Assembly: GCA_013076295.1 (NCBI GenBank)
Contig: RQOL01000640.1
Span: 61,151-125,150, forward strand
Source of the DNA: Sanderia malayensis
Taxonomy: Eukaryota > Cnidaria > Scyphozoa > Semaeostomeae > Pelagiidae
Reading direction: 5' to 3'
Length of the DNA stretch: 64,000 nucleotides
The notes beneath the pieces were generated by a model. The model had not been told where the DNA came from. It was given only the letters and a program-made list of their open reading frames with translations, and made no database searches. The position numbers and the translations under genes were made by a program. Positions 52,200-64,000 of the stretch are shown one piece after another; positions within the stretch are counted from its first letter, which is position 1, and every line of letters begins with the position of its first letter.

Positions 52200-54940
52200 C
52201 GTTCCCAGAATTTACACTAATGAAAATTAACTTTCATTCCCACAATTTACACTAACGAACATTAACAATCATTCCCACAATTTATACATGAATCCAGGTA
52301 AATACATCAAAAACTAATTGAAAACACTTTTAGTTACTTTTTTCAGTGATTTAACTTTCATTCCCACAAATTACACTAATTAAATTTCACATTCATTCCC
52401 ACAATTTACACTAATAAAAATTAACTTTCATTCCCACAATTTACACTAATGACAATTAACTTCCATTCCCACAATTTACACTAACGAACATTAACAATCA
52501 GTCCCGCAATTTATACATAAATCCAGGTAAATACATCAAAAACTAATTGAAAACACTTTTATTCCCCCAATTCACGCGAATGAAAGTTAACATTCCTTCC
52601 GCAATTTACACCAATAAAAATTAGCTTTCATTCCCACAATTTACGCTAACGAAAAATACAATCCTTCCCACAATTTATACCAATAAAAATTTACTTTCAT
52701 TTCCACAATTTACACAAATAAAAATTAACTTTCATTCCCACAATTTACACAAATGAAACTTTACAATCATTCCCACAATTTACACATGAAGCCACGTCAA
52801 TACAGCGGCAACTAATTGTAATACACCGTTAGTTAATTTTTCATTTATATTAACAGTCATTTCCACAATTCACACTAATGAAAATTAACATTCATTCCCA
52901 CAATTTACACAAATAAAAATTAACTTTCATTCCCACAATTTACACATTATTCGACGGTAATAAATCAAAAATTTAATGAAAAACCCGTTTACATGTTTTG
53001 AGTGACATTAACATTAATTCCCGCAAATTACAAATGAATAACCGTAAAAACGGATCAATCCAATGAAAATATAACTTTCATTCCCACAAGTTGCACTAAT
53101 AAAAATTAATTTTCGTTCCCACAAGTTTCAGCAATGAAAATTAACTTTCATTGCCACAATTTGCACTTTAAAAAGACTTTCATTCCCACAATTTAAACTA
53201 AACAAATTAACTTTTGTAACCCCAATTTACACGAATGAAAGTTAACATTCATTCCCATGGTTTAAACTAATAAAAATTAACTTTCGTTCCCACAATTTGC
53301 ACTAATGAAAATTAACTTTCATTCCAACAATTTACATTAACGAAAAGTAACATTCATTCCCACAATGTACACATGAATCCACCTCAATTCAGCGAAAACT
53401 AATTGTAATACACTTTTAGTTACTTTGTTCTTTGAAACTAACAGTCATTCCCACAATTTACTCATCAATCCCGGTAAATACGTCTAAAACGAACTGAAAA
53501 CACTTCTAGTTATTTTTTCAGTGATATTAATATTCGTTCCCATGATTTAAACTAATAAAAATTCACTTTCATTCCCAGAATTTACACTAATGAAAATTAA
53601 CTTTCATTCCCACATTTTACACTAACGAGCATTAACAATCATTCCCACAATTTATACATGAATCCAGGTAAATACATCAAAAACTAATTGAAAACACTTT
53701 TAGTTACTTTTTTCAGTGATTTAACTTTCATTCCCACAAATTACACTAATTAAATTTCACATTCATTCCCACAATTTACACTAATAAAAATTAACTTTCA
53801 TTCCCACAATTTACACTAATGACAATTAACTTTCATTCCCACAATTTACACTAACGAACATTAACAATCAGTCCCGCAATTTATACATGAATCCAGGTAA
53901 ATACATCAAAAACTAATTGAAAACACTTTTATTCCCCCAATTCACGCGAATGAAAGTTAACATTCCTTCCGCAATTTACACCAATAAAAATTAGCTTTCA
54001 TTCCCACAATTTACGCTAACGAAAAATACAATCCTTCCCACAATTTATACCAATAAAAATTTACTTTCATTTCCACAATTTACACAAATAAAAATTAATT
54101 TTCATTCCCACAATTTACACTAATGAAACTTTACAATCATTCCCACAATTTACACATGAAGCCACGTCAATACAGCGGCAACTAATTGTAATACACCGTT
54201 AGTTAATTTTTCATTTATGTTAACAGTCATTTCCACAATTCACACTAATGAAAATTAACATTCATTCCCACAATTTACACAAATAAAAATTAACTTTCAT
54301 TCCCACAATTTACACATTATTCGACGGTAATAAATCAAAAATTTAATGAAAAACCCGTTTACATGTTTTGAGTGACATTAACATTAATTCCCGCAAATTA
54401 CAAATGAATAACCGTAAAAACGGATCAATCCAATGAAAATATAACTTTCATTCCCACAAGTTGCATGAATAAAAATTAATTCTCGTTCCCACAAGTTTCA
54501 GCAATGAAAATTAACTTTCATTGCCACAATTTGCACTTTAAAAAGACTTTCATTCCCACAATTTAAACTAAACAAATTAACTTTTATAACCCCAATTTAC
54601 ACGAATGAAAGTTAACATTCATTCCCATGGTTTAAACTAATAAAAATTAACTTTCGTTCCCACAATTTGCACTAATGAAAATTAACTTTCATTCCAACAA
54701 TTTACATTAACGAAAAGTAACATTCATTCCCACAATGTACACATGAATCCACCTCAATTCAGCGAAAACTAATTGTAGTACACTTTTAGTTACTTTGTTC
54801 TTTGAAACTAACAGTCATTCCCACAATTAAGCCATCAATCCCGGTAAATACGTCTAAAACCAACTGCAAATACTTCTTGTTATTTTTTCAGTGATATTAA
54901 TATTCGTTCCCATGATTTAAACTAATGAAAATTCACTTTC
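52200..54940 (+). repeat. 1370-bp higher-order repeat in the array
   Basis: Landmarks recur at exactly 1370 bp: the CATTCCTTCCGCAATTTACA string at 52591 and 53961, and ATTAACAATCATTCCCACAA at 52261 and 53631. The two copies agree closely across the span. Related blocks with the same landmark occur at 51624 and 56933. Confidence 0.85.
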
Positions 54941-57900
54941 ATTCCCACAATTTACACAAATGAAAATTACCCTTCATTCCCACAATTTACACTAACGAAA
55001 CTTAACAATCATTCCCACAATTTATACACGAATCCATGTAAATACATCAAAAACTAATTGAAAACACTTCTAGTTACTTTTTTCAGTGTTATTAACTTTC
55101 ATTAAAACAATTTGCAATTATGACAGTTTATATTCATTCCCACAATGTACACATGAATCCACCTCAATTCAGCGAAAACTAATTGTAATACACTTTTAGT
55201 TACTTTGTTATTTGAAACTAACAGTCATTCCCACAATTTACTCATCAATCCCGGTAAATACGTCTAAAACCAACTGAAAACACTTCTAGTTATTTTTTCA
55301 GTGATATTAATATTCGTTCCCATGATTTAAACTAATAAAAATTCACTTTCATTCCCAGAATTTACACTAATGAAAATTAACTTTCATTCCCACAAATAAC
55401 ACTAACGAACGTTAACAATCATTCCCACAATTTATACATGAATCCAGGTAAATACATCAAAAACTAATTGAAAACACTTCTAGTTACTTTTTTCAGTGTT
55501 ATTAACTTTCATTAAAACAATTTGCACTTATGACAGTTTATATTCATTCCCACAATGTACACATGAATCCACCTGAATTCAGCGAAAACTAATTGTAATA
55601 CACTTTTAGTTACTTTGTTCTTGGAAACTAACAGTCATTCCCCAGTTTACTCATCAATCCCGGTAAAAACGTCTAAAACGAACTGAAAACACTTCTAGTT
55701 ATTTTTTCAGTGATATTAATATTCGTTCCCATGATTTAAACTAATAAAAATTCACTTTCATTCCCAGAATTTACACTAATGAAAATTAACTTTCATTCCC
55801 ACAATTTACACTAAGAACATTAACAATCATTCCCACAATTTATACATGAATCCAGGTAAATACATCAAAAACTAATTGAAAACACTTTTAGTTACTTTTT
55901 TCAGTGATTTAACTTTCATTCCCACAATTTACACTAATTAAATTTCACATTCATTCCCACAATTTACACTAATAAAAATTAACTTTCATTCCCACAATTT
56001 ACACTAATGACAATTAACTTTCATTCCCACAATTTACACTAACGAACATTAACAATCAGTCCCGCAATTTATACATGAATCCAGGTAAATACATCAAAAA
56101 CTAATTGAAAACACTTTTAGTTACTTTTTTCAGTGATTTAACTTTCATTCCCACACTTTACACTTATGACAGTTTACATTCATTCCCACAATGTAAACAT
56201 GAATCCACCTAAATTCAGCGAAAACTAATTGTAATACACCTTTAGTTAGTTTGTTCTTTGAAATTAACAGTCATGACCACAATTCACACATGAATCAAGG
56301 TAGATGAATCTAAAGTTAATTGAAAGCACTTCTAGTTACTTTTTCAGTGATATTAACATTCATTCCCACAATTTACACTAATAAACTTTACCTTTCATTC
56401 CCATAATTTACAATAATAAAAACTACTTTTATTCCCCGAATTTACACCAATGAAAATTAACTTCATTCCCGTGATTTACACTAATAAAAATTAACTTTCA
56501 TTCCCACAATTTACACTAATGAAAATCAACTTTCATTCCCACAATTTACACCAATGAAAATTAATTTTCATTCCCACAATTTACACATTATTCCACGGTA
56601 ATAAATCTAAAACTTAATGAAAAACCTGTTTACATGTTTTGAGTGACATTAACATTAACATTAACATTATCCCGCAAACTACAAATAAATAAACGTAAAA
56701 ACGGATCAATCTAATGAAAATATAACATCCATTCCCACAACTTACACTAATAAAAATTAACTGTCGTTCCCACAAATTTCGCCAATGAAAATTAACTTTC
56801 ATTCCCACAATTTGACTAATAAAAAAACTTTCATTCCCACAATCTACACTAATAAAAATTAACGTTCATTCCAACAATTTACCCTAAGAAAAATTAACTT
56901 TTATTCCCCCAATTCACGCGAATGAAAGTTAACATTCCTTCCGCAATTTACACCAATAAAAATTAGCTTTCATTCCCACAATTTACGCTAACGAAAAATA
57001 CAATCCTTCCCACAATTTATACCAATAAAAATTTACTTTCATTTCCACAATTTACACAAATAAAAATTAATTTTCATTCCCACAATTTACACTAATGAAA
57101 CTTTACAATCATTCCCACAATTTACACATGAAGCCACGTCAATACAGCGGCAACTAATTGTAATACACCGTTAGTTAATTTTTCATTTATATTAACAGTC
57201 ATTCCCACAATTCACACTAATGAAAATTAACATTCATTCCCACAATTTACACAAATAAAAATTAACTTTCATTCCCACAATTTACACATTATTCGACGGT
57301 AATAAATCAAAAATTTAATGAAAAACCCGTTTACATGTTTTGAGTGACATTAACATTAATTCCCGCAAATTACAAATGAATAACCGTAAAAACGGATCAA
57401 CCCAATGAAAATATAACTTGCATTCCCACAAGTTGCACTAATAAAAATTAACTTTCGTTCCCACAAATTTCAGCAATGAAAATTAACTTTCATTGCCACA
57501 ATTTGCACTTTAAAAAGACTTTCATTCCCACAATTTAAACTAAACAAATTAACTTTTATAACCCCAACTTACACGAATGAAAGTTAACATTCATTCCCAT
57601 GGTTTAAACTAATAAAAATTAACTTTCGTTCCCACAATTTGCACTAATGAAAATTAACTTTCATTCAAACAATTTACATTAACGAAAAGTAACATTCATT
57701 CCCTCAATGTACACATGAATCCACCTCAATTCAGCGAAAACTAATTGTAATACACTTTTAGTTACTTTGTTATTTGAAACTAACAGTCATTCCCACAATT
57801 TACTCATCAATCCCGGTAAATACGTCTAAAACCAACTGAAAACACTTCTAGTTATTTTTTCAGTGATATTAATATTCGTTCCCATGATTTAAACTAATAA

Positions 57901-58689
57901 AAATTCACTTTCATTCCCAGAATTTACACTAATGAAAATTAACTTTCATTCCCACAATTTACACTAACAAACATTAACAATCATTCCCACAATTTATACA
58001 TGAATCCAGGTAAATACATCAAAAACTAATTGAAAACACTTCTAGTTACTTTTTTCAGTGTTATAAACTTTCATAAAAACAAGTTACACTAATTAAATTT
58101 CACATTCATTCCCGTGATTTACACTAATAAAAATTAACTTTCATTCCCACAATTTACACTAATGACAATTTACTTTCATTCCCACAATTTACACTAACGA
58201 ACATTAACAATCATTCCCACAATTTATACATGAAATCAGGTAAATACATCGAAAACTAATTGAAAACACTTCTAGTTACTTTTTTCAGTGTTATTAACTT
58301 TCATTAAAACAATTTGCACTTATGACAGTTTATATTCATTCCCACAATGTACACATGAATCCACCCCAATTCAGCGAAAACTAATTGTAATACACTTTTA
58401 GTTACTTATTCTTTGAAACTAACAGTCATCCCCACAATTTACTCATCAATCCCGGTAAATACATCTAAAACCAACTGAAAACAATTCTAGTTATTTTTTC
58501 AGTGATATTAATATTCGTTCCCATGAATTAAACTAATAAAAATTCACTTTCATTCCCACAATTTACACTAATGAAAATTAGCTTTCATTCCCACAATTTA
58601 CAGTAACGAAACTTAACAATCATTCCCACAATTTATACATGAATCCATGTAAATACATCAAAAACTAATGGAAAGCACTTCTAGTTACT

Positions 58690-59070
58690 ATTTTCAGTGA
58701 TATTAACTTTCATTCCCACAAATTACGCTAATAAAAATTACCTTTCATTCCCACAATTTACACTAAGAAAAATTAGCTTTCATTCCCACAATTTACACTA
58801 ACGAAAATTCACAATCATTGCCACAATTTATACATGAATCCATGTAAATACATCAAAAACTAATTGAAAGCACTTCTAGTTACTTTTTTCAGTGATATTA
58901 ACTTTCATTCCCACAAATTACGCTAATAAAAATTATCTTTCATTCCCACAATTTACACTAAGAAAAATTAGCTTTCATTCCCACAATTTACACTAACGAA
59001 AATTCACAATCATTGCCACAATTTATACATGAATCCATGTAAATACATCAAAAACTAATTGAAAACACTG
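58690..59070 (+). repeat. ~195-bp tandem duplication in the array
   Basis: AATTACGCTAATAAAAATTA occurs at 58721 and about 58916 with collinear sequence around it, including a shared ACGAAAATTCACAATCATTG segment. The block recurs once near 63290. Confidence 0.8.
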
Positions 59071-61170
59071 TCAGTTACTTTTTTCAGTGATATTAACTTT
59101 CATTCCCACAATTTACACTAATAACTATTACTCTTTATTCCCACAATTTACATTAAAAAGATTAACTGTTATACCCCCAATTTACACGAATGAAAAATAA
59201 CATTCTCTCCCGTGATTTACACCAATAAAAATTTACTTTCATTCCCACAATTTACACAAATAAAAATTAATTTTCATTCCCACAATTTACACTAATGAAA
59301 CTTTACAATCATTCCCACAATTTACACATGAAGCCACGTCAATACAGCGGCAACCAATTGTAATACAACGTTAGTTAATTTTTTCATTTATATAAACAGT
59401 CATTCCCACAATTTACACGAATGAAAATTAACATTCATTCCCACAATTTACACATTAATCCACCTGAATTCGGCGAAAAGTAAATGTAACACATCTTTAG
59501 TTACTTTGTCTTTCAAATTAACAATCATTCCCACAATTCACACATGAATCCAGGTAGATGCATCTAAAGTTAATTGAAAACACTTCTATTTACTTTTTTC
59601 AGTGATATTAACATTCATTCCCACAATCTACACTAAAAAAAATTATCTTTCATTCCCACATATTCCACTAAAAAAAATAACTTTTATTCCCCCATTTTAC
59701 ACGAATGAAAATTAACATTCATTCCCGTGGTTTACACTAATAAAAATTAACTTTCATTCCCACAATTTACACTAATGAAAATTAACTTTCATTCCCACAA
59801 TTTACACCAATGAAAATTAATTTTCATTCCCAAAAATTAAACTAGTAAAAATTAACTTTCATTCCCAAAATTTACACTAATAAAAAATAGCTTTCATTCC
59901 CACAATTTACGCTAACGAAAAATAAAAATCCTTCCCACAAATTATACCAATAAAAATTTACTTTTATTCCCACAGTTTACACAAATAAAAATTAATTTTC
60001 ATTCCCACAATTTACACTAATGAAAATTAACTGTCGTTCCCACAAATTTTACCAATGAAAATTAACTTTCATTCCCACAATTTGACTAATAAAAAAACTT
60101 TCATTCCCACAATTTACACTAATAAAATTTAACTTTCATTCCCACAATTTACGCTAACGAAAAATAACAATCCTTCCCACAATTTATACCAATAAAAGTT
60201 TACTTTCATTCCCACAATTTACACAAATAAAAATTTATTTTCATTCCCACGATTTACACTAATGAAACTTTGCAATCATTCCTACAATTTACACATGAAG
60301 CCACATCAATACAGCGGCAACTAATTTTAATACAACGTAAGTTAAATTTTACATTTATATTAACAGTCATTCCCACAATTTACACTAATGAAAATTAACA
60401 TTCATTCCCACAATTTACACTTTAATCCACCTCAATTCAGCGAAAAGTAATTGTAACACATCTTTAGTTACTTTGCTCTTTCAAATTAACAGTCATTCCC
60501 ACAATTCACACATGAATTCAGGTAGATGCATCTAAAGTTAATTGAAAACACTTCTATTTACTTTTTTCAGTAATATTAACATTCAATCCCACAATTTTCA
60601 CTAATAAAAATTAATGTTCATTCTCAAAATTTACACTAAGTAAAATTAACTTTTATACCCCCAATGCACACGAATGAAAGTTAACATTCATTCCCATGAT
60701 TTAAACTAATAAAAAATCACTTTCATTCCCACAATTTTCACTAATTAAATTTTACATTCATTCCCACAATTGACACTAATAAAAATTAACTTTCATTTCC
60801 ACAATTTACACTAATGACAATTAAACTTCATTCCCACAATTTACACTAACGAACATTAACAATCATTCCCACAATTTATACATGAATCCAGGTAAATACA
60901 TCAAATACTAATTGAAAACACTTCTAGTTACCTTTTTCAGTGTTATTAACTTTCATAAAAACAATTTACACTAATTAAATTTCACATTCATTCCCGTGAT
61001 TTACACTAGTAAAAATTAACTTTCATTCCCACAATTTACACTAATGACAATTAACTTTCATTCCCACAAATTACACTAACGAACATTAACAATCAGTCCC
61101 ACAATTTATACATGAATCCAGGTAAATACATGAAAAACTAATTGAAAACACTTTTAGTTACTTTTTTCAG

Positions 61171-62518
61171 TGATTTAACATTCATTCCCACAATTTACAC
61201 TAATTAAATTTTACATTCATTCCCACAATTTACACTAATAAAAATTAACTTTCATTTCCACAATATACACTAATGACAATTAAATTTCATTCCCACAATT
61301 TACACTAACGAACATTAACAATCATTCCCACAATTTATACATGAATCCAGGTCAATACATCAAAAACTAATTGAAAACACTTCTAGTTACTTTTTTCAGT
61401 GTTATTAACTTTCATAAAAACAATTTGCACTTATGACAGTTTATATTCATTCCCACAATCTACACATAAATCCACCTCAATTCAGCAAAAACTAATTGTA
61501 ATACACTTTTAGTTACTTTGTTCTTTGAAACAAACAGTCATTCCCACAATTTACTCATCAGTCCTGGTAAATACATCTAAAACCAACTGAAAACACATCT
61601 AGTTATTTTTTCAGTTATATTAACTTTCATTCCCACAATTTACACTAATGAAATTTCACATTCATTCCCACAATTTACACAAATAAAAATTAACTTTCAT
61701 TCCCACAATTTACACTAATGACAATTAACTTTCATTCCCACAATTTCCACTAACGAACATTAACAATCAGTCCAGCAATTTATACATGAATCCAGGTAAA
61801 TACATCAAAAACTAATTGAAAACACTTTTAGTTACTTTTTTCAGTGATTTAACATTCATTCCCACAATTTACACTAATTAAATTTTACATTCATTCCCAC
61901 AATTTACACTAATAAAAATTAACTTTCATTTCCACAATATACACTAATGACAATTAAATTTCATTCCCACAATTTACACTAACGAACATTAACAATCATT
62001 CCCACAATTTATACATGAATCCAGGTCAATACATCAAAAACTAATTGAAAACACTTCTAGTTACTTTTTTCAGTGTTATTAACTTTCATAAAAACAATTT
62101 GCACTTATGACAGTTTATATTCATTCCCACAATCTACACATAAATCCACCTCAATTCAGCAAAAACTAATTGTAATACACTTTTAGTTACTTTGTTCTTT
62201 GAAACAAACAGTCATTCCCACAATTTACTCATCAGTCCTGGTAAATACATCTAAAACCAACTGAAAACACATCTAGTTATTTTTTCAGTTATATTAACTT
62301 TCATTCCCACAATTTACACTAATGAAATTTCACATTCATTCCCACAATTTACACAAATAAAAATTAACTTTCATTCCCACAATTTACACTAATGACAATT
62401 AACTTTCATTCCCACAATTTCCACTAACGAACATTAACAATCAGTCCAGCAATTTATACATGAATCCAGGTAAATACATCAAAAACTAATTGAAAACACT
62501 TTTAGTTACTTTTTTCAG
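61171..62518 (+). repeat. 674-bp tandem duplication in the array
   Basis: TGATTTAACATTCATTCCCA begins both copies (61171 and 61845). The copies look nearly identical, including private variants such as CAATATACACTAATGACAAT and CAATCTACACATAAATCC. It is the freshest-looking duplication in the array. Confidence 0.85.
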
Positions 62519-64000
62519 TGATTTAACTTTCATTCCCACAATTTACACTAATTAAATTTCACATTCATTCCCACAATTTACACTAATAAAAATTAACTTT
62601 TATTCCCCCAATTTACAGGAATGAAAATTAACATTCATTCCCGTGATTTACAATAATAAAAATAAATTTCATTTCCACAATTTACACTAATGACAATTAA
62701 ATTTCATTCCCACAATTTACACTAATGAACATTAACAATCATTCCCACAATTCATACATGAATCCAGGTCAATACATCAAAAGCTAATTGAAAACACTTC
62801 TAGTTACTTTTTTCAGTGTTATTAACTTTCATTAAAACAATTTGCACTTACGACAGTATATATTCATTCCCACAATGTACACATGAATCCACCTCAATTC
62901 AGGGAAAACTAATTGTAATACACTTTTAGTTACTTTGTTTTTTGAAACTAACAGTCATTCCCACAATTTACTCATCAATCTCGGTAAATACATCTAAAAC
63001 CAACTGAAAACACTTCTAGTTATTTTTTCAGTTATATTAATAATCGTTCCCATGATTTAAACTAATAAAAATTCACTTTCATTCCCACAATTTACACTAA
63101 TGAAAATTAGCTTTCATTCCCACAATTTACACTAATGAAAATTAAATTTCATTCCCACAATTTACAGTAACGAAACTTAACAATCATTCCCACAATTTAT
63201 ACATGAATCCATGTAAATACATCAAAAACTAATTGAAAGCACTTCTAGTTACTTTTTTCAGTGATTTTTACTTTCATTCCCACAAATTACGCTAATAAAA
63301 ATTACCTTTCATTCCCACAATTTACACTAAGAAAAATTAGCTTTCATTCCCACAATTTACACTAACGAAAATTCACAATCATTGCCACAATTTATACATG
63401 AATCCATGTAAATACATCAAAAACTAATTGAAAACACTGTCAGTTACTTTTTTCAGTGATATTAACTTTCATTCCCACAATTTACACTAATAACTATTAC
63501 CTTTTATTCCCACAATTTACACTAAAAAGATTAACTGTTATACCCCCAATTTACACGAATGAAAAATAACATTCTCTCCCGTGATTTACACAAATAAAAA
63601 TTAATTTTCATTCCCACAATTTACACTAATGAAATTTTACAATCATTCCCACAATTTACACATGAAGCCACGTCAATACAGCGGCAACTAATTGTAATAC
63701 AACGTTAGTTAATTTTTTCATTTATATAAACAGTCATTCCCACAATTTACACTAATGAAAATTAACATTCATTCCCACAATTTACACATTAATCCACCTG
63801 AATTCGGCGAAAAGTAAATGTAACACATCTTTAGTTACTTTGTTTTTCAAATTAACAATCATTCCCACAATTCACACATGAATCCAGGTAGATGCATCTA
63901 AAGTTAATTGAAAACACTTCTATTTACTTTTTTCAGTGATATTAACATTCATTCCCACAATCTACACTAAAAAAAATTATCTTTCATTCCCACATATTCC

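Larger units (their letters stand above)
46386..64000 (+). repeat. AT-rich satellite array, over 17.6 kb, 35-bp and ~90-bp modules
   Basis: Tandem array starting at CATTCCCACAATTTATACAT and running off the window. The basic module is 35 bp, with core ATTCCCACAATTTACACTAA followed by a TGAAAATTAACTTTC-like spacer. Longer modules keep the ATTCCCACAATTTA start but extend to about 90 bp through AATTGAAAACACTT and TTTTTTCAGTGATATTAAC; another type has GTACACATGAATCCACCTC and ACTTTGTTCTTTGAAA; a third has CCGTAAAAACGGATCAA. Modules are mixed, diverged and arranged in higher-order repeats. No coding or RNA gene is seen, and short frames in it (for example 56614-56808) are accidental. Confidence 0.97.

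Noticed and set aside
56614..56808. 64-codon minus-strand frame in the satellite
   Set aside because: It is the only frame over 60 codons in more than 17 kb of AT-rich repeats and its sequence is made of array modules.
46386..64000. Array as telomere repeat or rDNA
   Set aside because: The unit is 35 bp or longer and AT-rich, unlike the TTAGGG telomere repeat of animals, and no rRNA-like conserved sequence is seen.
1..64000. tRNA or other structured RNA genes
   Set aside because: I saw no segment with convincing A and B box spacing or a cloverleaf. A scan with a dedicated covariance-model tool would be decisive.

Overview
The window looks like a repeat-dominated, intergenic or heterochromatic stretch of an invertebrate animal genome. 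The mix of elements (BEL/Pao, two related Gypsy elements, Copia, a DIRS-type reverse transcriptase, CR1-like and RTE-like LINEs, Helitrons, hAT-like, pogo-like and long-TIR DNA elements, and a transposase of the Academ kind) fits a cnidarian such as a coral best. That assignment is inference from element families and not from any host gene. I see no convincing host protein gene, rRNA or tRNA in the 64 kb. Nearly every long open frame belongs to a mobile element, and almost all carry frameshifts, stops or deletions.

Layout, left to right. 1-595 is a pair of inverted arms. 601-7005 is a large DNA transposon with long terminal inverted repeats and one broken minus-strand gene (1323-6148), whose protein joins a putative DDE transposase, a PIN/FEN-like nuclease and a cysteine-rich tail. 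It sits in a DIRS-type reverse transcriptase remnant (7010-7425). 7755-8156 is a 67-unit TTATTC array, and 8455-8975 is a 38-bp minisatellite. 11485-13299 is a non-autonomous long-TIR element with a 9-bp target duplication. 14839-21090 is a Gypsy element (Gypsy-1) with 233-bp LTRs and a 5'-truncated LINE inside it. 22945-23693 is a pogo-like MITE.

23790-33047 is a minus-strand BEL/Pao element (BEL-1), split by an almost full-length CR1-like LINE (26189-29822) with an SGNH-esterase ORF1 and an endonuclease/reverse transcriptase ORF2. 33048-35309 is an RTE-like LINE on the minus strand, itself split by a hAT-like MITE (33540-34749). 35368-36135 holds two head-to-tail Helitron copies. 36280-37125 is a Copia gag-protease piece. 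37693-43641 is a second Gypsy (Gypsy-2) whose left LTR carries a third Helitron. 45198-46385 is a BEL/Pao integrase remnant (BEL-2).

From 46386 to the end of the window (over 17.6 kb, open at the right) lies an AT-rich satellite. It is built from a 35-bp module and related longer modules of about 90 bp, and shows higher-order repeats of several lengths (about 195, 674, 1370 and 4369 bp). This array and the Academ-like element are the two most distinctive parts of the window.

The insertions give a relative order: BEL-1 is older than the LINE inside it, the RTE-like LINE is older than its MITE, and both Gypsy elements are older than their LINE or Helitron insertions. By hand count the Gypsy-1 LTRs differ at about 11 of 233 positions. 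Those of Gypsy-2 differ less, so Gypsy-2 is probably the younger.
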